Source: Tetradesmus obliquus
Lineage: Eukaryota > Chlorophyta > Chlorophyceae > Sphaeropleales > Scenedesmaceae
Reading direction: 5' to 3'
NCBI GenBank assembly: GCA_030272155.1
Contig: CP126193.1
Location: 1,736,001-1,800,000, forward strand
Length of the DNA: 64,000 bases
In this document: in pieces, positions 11,946 through 22,743 of the stretch
How positions within the stretch are numbered: the first letter of the stretch is position 1
Layout: each line of letters opens with the position of its first letter
Program-made: the position numbers and the translations under genes
Notes under the pieces: generated by a model
Database searches by the model: none
What the model was told of the DNA's origin: nothing
Seen by the model: only the letters and a program-made list of their open reading frames with translations

Positions 11946-14900
11946 ATGGCTGAAGTGGACGTGGAGATGAGCAGCAACGGTGCCGCTGCTGGCGAGGAGG
12001 CAGTGGTGACCAAGGGGAAGCAGCAGGCCATGGCAGAGGACAGGCCTGTGAACGATCGCCTGCTGTTTTGCGCTGAGGTGTTGATTGGGTACAGATGCTT
12101 GGTCGAGGTAAGCAGTTGCAGTCTTCTTGCGTGCACGGCGCAGGCACGACGCTTCCTTGCTCAGGGTACCAACCAAAACTGCAACCTCCGCGTGCTTCGC
12201 TGCTTGCAGCTGGTGGATGGCACGATCTATGAGGGCATTTTTCACACCATGAAAGTGGATGGCAGGCACACGCATGTGGTGCTCAAATATGCCAAGGTGG
12301 CCAGGGAGGCCAGCAGCACAGCAGACGACATGCAGGGCATCGCCAAGAAGCCAGAGCTCGTGAAGGTCTTCCACAGCGATGACATTGCTGCTGTTGTGGC
12401 CAAGGACGTGCGCATGGCGCCAGAGGACCTTGGAGCAGAGGCATATGACCTGGCGTTTGAGACAGATGCTGCCATCTCGCGCGGCAGGGGCGGGTGCGTG
12501 CTGCGCTGCAGCCCTGCAGCATAGTAGCAATGCAAGCCAGCAGGGGGCAGCAGCAGCAGCAGCAGCTTTGAGGACGTGCGTTGGAGGCAGTATGCACCAC
12601 CTTGGCTGCAGCCAGCAGCCGCAGCAGTTGGCGCCTGCATGATGCTGCACGCAGTTGGCTGCTGCAAGTGGTGCAATGGTGGACTGTGGTCAGCTCTCCT
12701 GCGTTATCATCCCGCAGCTGCTACTAGCTGTGCAGTAGACAATCCCAGCACGTGTGGAGTAGTGCGTCGTTGCTGTATTGTCGGTGCCGCCCTGCGCTGC
12801 TGCTTACTACCCATATCGTCACTCCCTGCTGCCACAAGTTCTTGTTTTGCTTTCATCTTGTTTCTTTCATTTCTTGCATCGCTCCCTGCTGCAGCCTGAT
12901 CAACCGTGAGCTTGTGGCGTGGATGCCAGACCCGGATGACGGCACAGACGCCACCATGTTTGGGCTGGAAGAGGCCAGCGGCAGCGGCTGGGACCAGTTT
13001 GCGGTCAACGAGCGCAAGTTTGGCTACCAGACAGGCTGGAACGAAGACTTCTACACCGTGCGCCTGGACAAGAACCGGTGCGTGCAGCAACACGGCATGT
13101 TATTACCAACAGCAGGCGCAGCATGCAGTAGCAGCCAGCAGAGTGTGCAGCATGTGCATGCAGCAGCAGGTGCAACTGGGCAACACTGCATTTGAATGGT
13201 TGGGTTGTTTGGCGCTGGCGCTGTCAGTATGGGGCACAGCGGTGCTGCGTAGTGCAGCATGCAGCAGCTGCTGCCGCAGTGTGAGGTCGACAGAAGCACA
13301 GTTGCCACACACCCACTACAGGCTGCAGCAACGCCCCAGTCTGGTTGCAACACACACCGTCCTACCTCGCAGCCAGCATGCTCACCCTGCCTGCCTGCCG
13401 CCCCTGCCCTTGCTGCTCTGCTGCTCGCGTGCTGTGCTGTGTTGCACACACACCTGCAGCTGCGGCATAGATGAGGAGACGGCAGCGCGCATTGCGCGCG
13501 AGATTGAGCGCGGCGACACCAGCAACCCCCACTTGGCTGAGGAGAGAGGCCAGGAGGTGGACGACTCAGGGGTGAGGCATGGCCTGCAGTGCTGTGGCTG
13601 TGTGTGCTTTGTCATTTTGTCATTGTGTTTTGTGAACGAGCTCATGGCAGCAGTATGATGTGTGCTGCATGCAGGAATTTATAGCAGCAGTTATTGTGCT
13701 GCATGCACGCACCCACAGCAGTAGCTTGGAATGCTGCATGCCTGGGTGCAGTGATGCCTCTGCGGACAGCTCCCATGCATCACTGCCTGCGCAGTCGCTT
13801 GCGATGCAGCGCACTGACTCATCCAATCGTACACTATCTTGCTGAGCGACTGTTACAATGGAATTTTAAAATCAATGACAGCTGGACGAGGAGGACAAGT
13901 ACTCTGGCGTGATCAGGCCAGAGGACATGGCCCGCCTGCGCCCCAACGCACACCACCACATCCACCAGCAGCAGCAGCAGAACGGCGCGCAGGCGGCGGC
14001 AGCACACCAGCAGCAGCAACAGCAGCAGCAGCGGCCCAACGCGTGGGGCAAGCCGGGCTCCGGCGTCAGCTCCCTCGCAGCCCACCAGCGGCCCGCCACC
14101 GCGCCGCAGCAGCCGCCGGGCATCGGGCCCACTGCAGCCGCCGGCCAGCACGCCGCCCCTCCACTAGCCGCACCCCCCGGCCTGCCGTCTGCCCCTGTGT
14201 CTATCCCTGCGCGGCCGTCAGCCACTGGCAGCAGCGGCAGCGGCCTGGCTGGATCTGCGCCTGGCGGCAGCCCAGCCAGCTACATCTCAGGCTCCGCGCC
14301 TGGCGAGGGATCGATCATAGACCCGCGCAGGGAGACGAACAAGGTCCGCATGTCGCTGACGGGCGGCAGCCTGAGCAAGAGCATGGGCAAGAGCCGCAGC
14401 AGCCCGTATGGCACGCCGAGTGGGCTGAAGAGCCCGCTGATGAGCCCGCTGATCAGCGACCCGCTCAAGGTGGCGGCGCTCAACCTGGAGCCGGGCGTGA
14501 CCAAGGTGGGCCTAGAGATGTGTGCATAGATAGGTTTTTGGTTGCGTTGGTGGTGTACCTATCTGAGCCCGCTGATCAGCGACCCGCTCAAGGTGGCGGC
14601 GCTCAACCTGGAGCCGGGCGTGACCAAGGTGGGGAGCGCCTGGAGGAAGCGTCGCTTTGTTGTTTTGTTGTTGATGGGTGCCACTATGCGTGCAACGTGG
14701 AGATGCATGTGGGCAGAGAGTGGTGGCAGGGTGGGCAGCAGGGTGGCAGCACTCAAACTCATTTGTGTGCAAGCTCACAGTGGTGTGACTCATGATTGGC
14801 CCGCTGCGTGCTGTGCTGCATCACCCAGGTGGACGATGACACGCGCAAGGACTTCATCAAGTTCAAGGCGCAGCTGCAGGCGCAGCGCGACGCAGCAGCA

Positions 14901-17900
14901 GCGCAGTCAGCCACGCCATCAGCGCTGTCATCAGCACTGGCCAGCAGCAAGCAGCAGCAGCAGCAGCAGCCCTCCAGCTCACCCACGGCAGGCCAGTCTT
15001 CCGCAGCTGCTGCTGTGGCGGCAGCACTGGCTCCTGCTGATTCAGCAGGTGACAAGGGCGCAGCTGCAGCAGAAGCCAAGCCAGCAGGGGAGCAGCAGGC
15101 AAAGCCCAAGCTCTCGCTGTCTAAGCTGAACCCCAACGCAAAGCCCTTCTCGCTAAACGTAAACGCAAAGCCGTTCGTGCCTGGCGGCGCGGGCAGCGGC
15201 AGCAGCAGCGCGGCGGCTGGCGGCAGCAGCGAGCATGCTGCTGCGCACGCACACGCTGCGCCTGCAGCTTACAGCAGCGCATCTGGCCAGCTGCAGCAGA
15301 TGATGCCTGCTATGATGGGTCAGGCAATGAACTTGCCATCCCCCGGGCTAGGCATGCAAGCAGCACACATGCAGGGCGGCGCTCCTGGCAGCAGCGGCAT
15401 GATGGCTGTGGGAGTGCCGGCCGGCGCAGCAGCAGCAGCGGCGGCGGCAGCAGCGGCGGCAGCAGCAGCAGGCGGCCCGCCGCCTGGGCTGGCTCCTATG
15501 GGTAGCCGCATGGCGCAGCCGCCGCCGCCTATGATGCCTAGTGTGACAGGTGGGTGTGTTGGTGTTAAACGGGTTTGAACGGTTCTGAAAAGGCCGTGAA
15601 AGCATGGCAGGTTAAGATCTGGTGATGCAGATTAAAAAGCAGAAGTCCGGCAAGGCTTCGAAAGTGTGACGTATGGGTGCGCTGATTGTTGGATGCTGTG
15701 CTGCGTACTGAGGCCTGCTGCTTGTCAGCTGCCTGGTCCATGCCTGTCCAGGCCACCTGCCAGTGCACTCGCAATGCAGCACTAGCATGAGATGGCATGT
15801 ATGATGCCCACGCATGTCTAGCGCACTCACAACGCAGCACTTCTGCTTCCCTGCTCCTTGCTGTGCCTGCAGGCGTTCCAGCAGTGGGCGGCCAGATGGT
15901 GCAGGGCCAGATGGTGCCGCCTCCTCCAGGAGCCATGCAGATGCAGATGCAGATCCCCGGCCTGCCGCCCGGCGCGGTGCCTATCCCTGCAGGCGCAATG
16001 CTGCAAGGCATGCCAAACTTACCGCCTGGCTCAGTGCATATGGTTGCCGCCGGCGCGCCGCACCCGGGGACGCCCATGGCCATGGCAGCGGCAGCAGCAG
16101 CGGCAGCAGCAAGTGGAGGCATGGGCATGGGGGTACCACCTGGTGTGATGCTTGCAGCGCCGCAAGGCATGGCGCCTGGCGCAGTCGCTGCTGCTGCTGC
16201 TGCCATGGGTATGGGTGGTATGGCCCCGCCGCCGCCTGGTATGATGGCCCCTCCTGGTGTGATGCCGATGGCTGCAGTGCCTCGCCCGCCGATGGCAGTT
16301 GCAGGCCCTCCGCCAGGTGTGTTTTTGCTTGAAGTTTGAGTGTCACTGGCTTGACGTGTATTAGTTAGGCTGAGACTGCGTATCTGCGCGAGTGCTCAAG
16401 CGGCAGAGGATGCAAGTGCCAGGATGCAGCGTTTGCATTGCTGTGCAACAAAGTGCAGCTGTCGCTGTAGCGCCATACAAATCAGCTGACTCTGCTGTTG
16501 GACCAGGCATCTCCAGGCATCTCATTGCTCCTGCTGAACTTGACTCGGCTCCTGCCGTGCTCCTTTCTGCACTGCTGCCTATTCTACTGTTGTTTCAACA
16601 TTGCAGCCGGCATGGTCAAGGGCCCACCGGGCTGCCCGCCAGACCGCAGCGGCGAGCGCGGCGGACCCCACCCGCCCCCAAGGACCGGCCCCAAGGGGCC
16701 ACACGAGCAGCAGCAGCAGCAGCCGCAGCCGCCGCACTCCATGGGGGCCCCAGGCAGCATGGCCGGCGCACCCCATCACCAGCCTCCGCCGCAAATGCGT
16801 GGCGTGCCGGGCGGGCCGCAAATGCCGCATATGCCTGGCGGCCCGCCAGCAGTCAGCCCGCACGCGCCGGCCGATCCCAACATGCCGCCCGGCGCGGCAG
16901 CGGCAGCAGCAGCGGCGGCAGCAGCAGCAGCAGCAGCAGCGGGCATGGGCGGGCCTCCTCCGCATATGGTGGGTGTGCCTCCGCCTATGCAGATGCCTGT
17001 GCAGATGCAGATGATGGCGATGGGGGGTCCCCCGCCGCAGATGCAGATGCACCACGGGCGGCCAGGGCACGAGGGCCCGCCGCCGAATGCTGGCATGGTG
17101 CAGATGCAGATGCCTCAGGGCATGCAGCCCATGCCTCCGATGATGCAGCGGGCTGCAGGGCCGGGAGCAGCAGCAGCAGCAGCAGTGCCGGAGGGTATGC
17201 ACATGCCTGGGGGCGCCAGGGGCCCGGAGGGCGGGTATGCAGGGCAGCGGGAGGCGCACAGGAGCCAGGAGGGGCATCCGCGCATGCACAGGTGGGCAGG
17301 CTGAGTGGTAGAAATGTGATTGTAGTTTGTGGAGATCGCAGGGATGTGTGGCTGGGGCGCAGGAGCGGGTGTGCAGGTGTTGTCGGTGCTTGCGCGTGTG
17401 GTGTGCTGGTGGTTTCAAGGGTTTAAGGTTAAGGTGCTTGCGCGTGTGGTGTGCTGGTGGTTACAAGGGTATGAGCAGCTGGCGTACAGCAGTACTGCTC
17501 GACAGACTGTTGGCGTCGTGCGGTTGCTGCTCGCCTGCTGCCGCTTGGCCACTGATTGCTGCGGCACTTTTCAACCAGACAAACATGGAAAACAACATCC
17601 ACAATTTGACATTGTGCTGCAGGGAGCCTCGTGGCGGGCGGAGCTACAGCCATGACCGCGATGAGCACACGCCGCCTGGCAGCAGCAGCAGCACGCCCAG
17701 CCACATGCACCCGCGCAGCGCAGGAGGCCCCCACAGCACCCCAGGCCACCCCCTCATGCAGCAGCAGCAGCAGCAGCAGCCAGGCATGCAGCAAGGCTAC
17801 CCCATGCCTGCTGAAGGGCCACATGGCGCAGCAGCAGGGCCACAAGGCATGCCACATGTGGTGCCCCATGCTCCGCCACCTTACGGCAGTCCTAGCATGG

Positions 17901-19649
17901 CCATGCAGCAGCAGCAGCAGCACCACCACCATCATCCGCATGGTGCGCGCGGCGCAGAGGGGCCGGGCAGCAGGGGCGGCAGCGCCAGCAGCAGCGCGCC
18001 GCCGCCAGGCATCGCTATGATGATGGCACCGCCAGGCGGGCCGCCAATGCATGACAGCGGCCCGGGCAGCAACAGCAGCGGCAGCGCGATGGCCGCAGCC
18101 GCCGGCTACAGCCCGCACCACCACAGCCAAGGCAGCAGCGGCGGTAACGGCCCGCCGCCGCCGCACGGCATGCAGCAGCCCGCGCCGCCGTCATCTCGCG
18201 GCGGCGACAACAATCAGCAGCAGCAGCAGCAGCAGCACCATCACCACGGCCCTGGCGGCCCGCCGCCGCCGTACGGCGGCCCCGGCGGCCCCGGCCCTCA
18301 GCAGCAGCAGCAGCAGCACCCTCATCAGCCGCCGCACAGCGGCCCACCGGGCTCTATGCCCGGCCCACCGCCTGGATCTGTGGCCATGTCGAGTGGGGCC
18401 ATGCAGGGCCACCCCGGCATGCCAGGCGCGATGATGATGCCGATGCTGCCGCCTGGCGCGATGATGGGGCAGTACCCTGGCGGGCCGCTGATGATGGCGC
18501 AGTACCCTGGTGGGCCGCAGTTTGTGTCGGCTGCTGGCGGGCCGGCCTTCATGGTGGGCCCGGCTGGCATGCAGGTGCGGCGGTGGGATGGAAAATGACA
18601 AAGTTTGATGATCATCTTGGTTGGTGTGTTGACATGCCATGCCTTGTGGATGAACTCCGATTATTGAGGTTGCGTGCTGGTTGTCAGGCGACCAAGGCGT
18701 GTTGGTGTAATGTGGTGGGCTTGTGGTGTTGCGCGCGCTTGCTGGCATGTTGTGTGGAGTTTGCAGCGGCTGCGCTGCCGGCATGACACCTGCTGACTAG
18801 GGGGAATCCAGCTGGTTTGTCAGGCGTAATGATTTGGTTGTTGCGACACAGAGCTCTCTTTCTCTCTCCCCTCCCTCGCTCTCCTTCCCCACCACCATTT
18901 GCTTGCTGATCCATCCCTACCATCCTCGCTGTACTAATCTCACATCACCCCATGCATGTCTCCGCCCCCGCTGCTGCTTCTCTGCTGCCTTCCCTCTGCT
19001 GCCTTACTCTCTGCAGCCGCCCTACATGTACATGGCAGCAGGCCCCATGCCGCCAGGCTCCTCCCCGCAGCCCCGCCCAGGCTTCTACCCCCCAGGGGCC
19101 TACCCAGGGCCAATGAGCCCGGGAGGTACCATGCAAGGGCCAATGGGCATGCGCCCACCCAGCCAGCAGCAGCAGCAGCAGCAAGGCAACGCGCCGCCAG
19201 GCGGGCCGCCACCACAGCAGCAGCAGCAGCAGCAGCACCACCCGCAGCATCACATGCAGCACGGCGATGGCAGCCACGGCCACGGCAGCAGCGGCGGGCC
19301 TGGCACGCCCACAGCGCCCAGCCCTCATGGAGGCATGAACCGCACGCCAAACAGCAGCAGCAGCAGCAGGGATCGGCGCGCGCGCAGCGGCAGGGTCTCG
19401 GACCGGGACCGGGGCGCGGCGGCGGCAGCTGCGATCGCTGCTGCAGCGGCAGCGGGGGAGCATGAGAAGTACCGTGCTGCTGCTGGTGAGGCAGCCAAGG
19501 CTGCTGCTGCTGCGGCGGCTGCTGCTGCTGCTGCTGCTGCAGCTGCTGGCTCGGGGCCTCCCAGCAGCGGAGGGGGTGCGACGCCTCCTAGCATGGCAGC
19601 AGCAGCAGCAGCAGCAGCCGATACAGCTGCAGCTCCTGGGGATGCATAG
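11946..19649 (+). CDS. ATXN2: Ataxin-2 family protein (SM-ATX, LsmAD, PAM2)
   Basis: Ataxin-2 (CID3/CID4 in plants) is a cytoplasmic RNA-binding protein of stress granules that recruits poly(A)-binding protein. Ten exons (11946-12107, 12210-12493, 12895-13077, 13460-13571, 13882-14505, 14829-15549, 15873-16316, 16607-17291, 17623-18574, 19017-19649) give about 1599 residues, much longer than plant CID4. Residues about 37-110 are the SM-ATX domain (LVDGTIYEGIFHTM), and 150-247 the LsmAD domain (FAVNERKFGYQTGWNEDFYT, DEEDKYSGVIRPED shortly after). Residues about 555-573 carry PAM2-like LNPNAKPF followed at once by LNVNAKPFVP. The rest is low-complexity Gln, Pro, Met, Gly, Ala and His. Exon 5 has a 70-base perfect echo in the next intron. 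Exon borders in low-complexity parts are less certain than those in the domains. Confidence 0.93.
14564..14633 (+). repeat. Perfect 70-bp echo of the ataxin-2 exon 5 end and donor
   Basis: Bases 14564-14633 are identical to 14441-14510, which hold the last 65 bases of exon 5 plus its GTGGG donor. The copy starts 123 bases downstream, inside the intron. It is an equally good alternative 5' splice site. The bases between the two donors contain stop codons in the exon frame, so use of the second donor would truncate the protein. Confidence 0.95.
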
Positions 19650-20449
19650 GGGTTGGCAGAGGAGCGGTAGCGTGCGCAGCAGCAGCTGTTTGAATGCACA
19701 TGGCTGCGGTTGGCATGCTCTGTGGCATGCTGCTAGCTGGTTGTGCAGCCGCTAAGGAGTGGCGCTGACTTTGACGCCGATTGTGGATGCGTCGCAGCGT
19801 TGATTGATTTCAAGAAGCCTGCTGCATGCAGCTGTGGCAGCCGGCTGAGTTGCAGCAGCAGCATGCCCTTAATCGCATGCTGAACAGCATGCACTGTGCT
19901 GTTTGAAGAGGGCTGCAGCGCACTCTTGCCAGCACTTGGCATAGATACTGCAGGATGTTCATCGGTCATTTGATTGCTTGGCTTGCTCTGGCTGCTGCGC
20001 AACTTGCCCGGCGCCCCAGGGACTGCTAGGCCATGGCCTGAGACGATGTAACCCTGCAAAGCTTTCGGCCTTTAGCCTAGATGGGTTGCTTACCTGCCAC
20101 GGCACAGTGTTCTCAGCGATCTAAGATGCACCAGCTGATTGCCGGTCTGTGCAACTCGGTACATTGTAGCAGAATGCCCTGAACCTTCACCTGATTTAAC
20201 TCTGGACTTGACATGCTATACCCTCTGCCGTTCTCAGACTCGTAAAACAATCCTTTGCTTACTAAGGAATACATCCACTTTTTGACGACATTCAGCACCA
20301 TCGTACAGGCACAGTAAACTCGTTTTCCTGGACTGCTCCTTATCCCGCCGTTGCATGGATTGCTTGCACAGGAGCCTGAGCATCGTAATTGATAGCTTTG
20401 TAAATGTAGACATCATCGACGTCCAGCGCGGTTGCACACGGCAGCAGCT
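19650..20449. other. Intergenic: ataxin-2 3' UTR and RPC9 promoter
   Basis: No gene is recognised. Short minus-strand frames at 20113-20437 lack start context and similarity. Confidence 0.5.
20047..20051 (+). terminator. Candidate polyadenylation motif for the ataxin-2 gene
   Basis: TGTAA lies about 400 bases after the stop codon at 19649. The motif type is the one used by green algae. Short and unproven. Confidence 0.35.
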
Positions 20450-20757
20450 ATGAAGATGTGAGCAGCAGCAGCGGCCAAAGCAGCAGCAGCAGCAACAGCA
20501 CCTCGCCTGTCCTGCTACTTACGCAACTGCGCGCCATTCGCCTTGCAGAATAGAGCTCAACGCTGGTCTGCTTTCCAACCACGAGGTTGCTCAGGTGCGC
20601 GGACTTGCACGCAGCTCCCTGCGCTTGTTGCCAGCAGCAGCACTGCCGGCTGACACAGCTACATGGCTTGCTTGCAGGTGCTGCAAGAGAGGGGAGCAGA
20701 CCCCTCAGCGGGTCTAAACACCAGGGCAAAGGCCTCAGAGAAAACGGTGAGCAGCTT

Positions 20758-20792
<35 letters not shown>

Positions 20793-21389
20793 TGCAGTGC
20801 TCCAGTGAGGAATGTTCACGCCAGCAGCTGCTTTATGTCCTGTCGTCAGCGGCAGCTGATTCGGGTGCCTGAGCACCACCAGGCTATTTAAAAACAGCCA
20901 AGGCAGTCGATGCATGGTTGTGCTTTGCCGGCAACAGTAGAGCAAGCAGCTGTCGTGGCAGATCAGCGCAGCTCCGCTGGTTGCAGCAGGCACTCAAAGC
21001 GTCTATCTGTACTGCTGAAGTAATGATGGACTGCTGCTGCTGCTGCTGCGCTGCTGTTGCTGCTGCTGCTGCTGCTGCCAGGTCTACGAGTACCTAGTGT
21101 CGCAGGCTGGCGGCATAAAGGCCAGGCAGGAGCTGCAGGCACTCATTGATGAGCTCAAAGTGAGCCAGCAGCAGCAGCAGCAGCAGCAGTGCTGCTTTCT
21201 ATGCGACATTTGCAGTCATGCTGTTTGTCGCAGCCACAGTAAGCAGAGCCGCAGCATGGATGGGGCCCTTGTCCCCCTCGCTAGTTCAACAGCAGAGGGA
21301 CCCCTGGCTGCTGACAGCAGACAGTGCACAGCCGCAGCTGGCTCAGCAGTGCAGCAGCAGGCAGGCCGCTGTGTAGGCTAGCCCAACTT

Positions 21390-21431
<42 letters not shown>

Positions 21432-22050
21432 CATGCTGTGACTTGAGATCTGAGTCCTTAAGGCTTGGGGCGATAGCTAAGCTGGCAGCTCCACAGCTCG
21501 AAACATGTCCACACAGCATGCTGCGCTAAGTGTGTGCTGTACTGGTTTGCCCTGTGACCAGCTGCCGGTTTGCCGTTTGACCAGCTAGGTCTAAGCTGTA
21601 CTGCTTTGCCCTTTGACCAGCTAGGTCTGTGCTGTACTACTTTGCCCTTTGACCAGCTCTGAACCCCTGGTTGCACTCAGTCAAGCAGCCACCCCACAGC
21701 CCAGCAGAACCCTTCCTGCCTTGGACACTGCTGCAATGAATGATTCATCATACTGCACCACGAGCTTCTGAGAATGGCCTGCCTCTTTTCCTATGTGTGT
21801 TGTGCCGCCGCCGCTGCTGCAACTGCCGCTGCTGCTGCAGCCGTTTGGCCTGACGCGTGCGGAGCTGGTGCAGGTGCTCAACCTGGCCCCTGCAAGTGCT
21901 GTTGAGGTGCATTTGATCGTAGAAGATTGTGAGGAGCGACTGGATGAGGCCCGCGTGGAGGCGCTGACAGCGGTGGTGGGCCGCTACCTGGCGCGGCCTG
22001 CAGCCGACGCAGCAGCAGCAGCAGCAGATGGAGATGCCATGCAAGAGTGA
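20450..22050 (+). CDS. RPC9: DNA-directed RNA polymerase III subunit RPC9 (CRCP)
   Basis: RPC9 (yeast Rpc17, human CRCP) forms the Pol III stalk with RPC8 and helps initiation. Five exons (20450-20457, 20549-20594, 20678-20746, 21082-21159, 21841-22050) give 136 residues, close to plant homologs. The start MKI, LNAGLLSNHEVAQVL, the central VYEYLV, and the HRDC-like C terminus (LTRAELVQVLNLAP, VEVHLIVEDCEERLDEARVE) follow the family order. The first coding exon is only 8 bases (ATGAAGAT), fixed by the conserved MKI start and phase. CTG-repeat tracts run into the acceptors of exons 4 and 5. Intron 4 contains a (CAG)13 run and a tandem repeat. A degenerate copy of the last exon lies downstream. 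Confidence 0.93.
21391..21430 (+). repeat. (CAG)13 microsatellite
   Basis: This is an uninterrupted CAG run in RPC9 intron 4, one of the purest in the window. Confidence 0.95.
21537..21660 (+). repeat. Tandem repeat in RPC9 intron 4
   Basis: Three imperfect copies of a roughly 36-base unit (CTGTACTGCTTTGCCC, TTTGACCAGCTAGGTCT) lie head to tail. The first copy is extended by an extra partial unit. Confidence 0.9.
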
Positions 22051-22178
22051 AATGCGCAGCAAGGCGGCCAGATCTTGACCAGATGCCGTAGCAGCAGCTG
22101 GGAAGGGTGCCAGGCAGGAGTGAGATGAGGGATGGGATGCGCCTGCTGCTGCGCAGGCGGCAGCCCTCAGGCTGGTAG

Positions 22179-22288
22179 TGTTACGCGTGGCACATTGCTT
22201 GGTCGTGGAGGACTGTGAGGAGCGGCTGGATGAGGGCCGGGTGGAGCCGCTGATCGGGGTGGTGGGCCGGCACCTGGCTTGTGAGGTC
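22179..22288 (+). pseudogene. Degenerate copy of the RPC9 last exon
   Basis: The frame reads LVVEDCEERLDEGRVEPL and then GVVGRHL, closely matching residues of the real last exon (LIVEDCEERLDEARVEAL, then AVVGRYL) at 21898-21990. It lies about 130 bases after the RPC9 stop and before a TGTAA at 22377, so it is probably transcribed as 3' UTR. It lacks the exon start and a matching stop. I read it as a local segmental duplicate that is decaying. Confidence 0.85.
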
Positions 22289-22376
22289 TGCTGCTTCCTG
22301 CTATGACGGTTTGCCTTTTGGGATGTTGGCAGTTGTTGGCCACTGTTACTGGTTGTTGTTGGAAAGTCGACCACTG

Positions 22377-22381
22377 TGTAA
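22377..22381 (+). terminator. Candidate polyadenylation motif for RPC9
   Basis: TGTAA about 330 bases after the RPC9 stop codon; the exon copy lies between. Unproven. Confidence 0.35.
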
Positions 22382-22743
22382 GTGTGATCATCATTCTAGA
22401 AGATCTTGACACCATTTGTTAGCGAACCACAACTGTCAGTGCCCACGAGAGCAGATGCGCCTGCTGGTGCAGCTTTCTACACAGACTCCTGGTCTTCATT
22501 GTCTGTCTCAGGCAACGCTGCCACGCTGGCACAGCTGTTGTGACCACCGATGCAACCGTCACACTAAACACCTGCACCCGGTGGCCCCCTGGGTCATAAT
22601 GATGATCATCATGTTACCCATCAAGCCACAGCAGAGCATCATGTTACCCATCAGCCCTTGCAAACTCCACGTCAACAGCAACAATGCAATCGGCCCCTGG
22701 GTCACAGGCCCGTGGCATCCTTGGATGAAAGGCGCTGCAAGCA

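Noticed and set aside
16579-17418. Minus-strand frame of 279 codons rich in His, Arg and Cys
   Set aside because: It is antisense to the Met/Pro/Gln-rich ataxin-2 tail, and the ataxin-2 exons have phase-correct splice sites.
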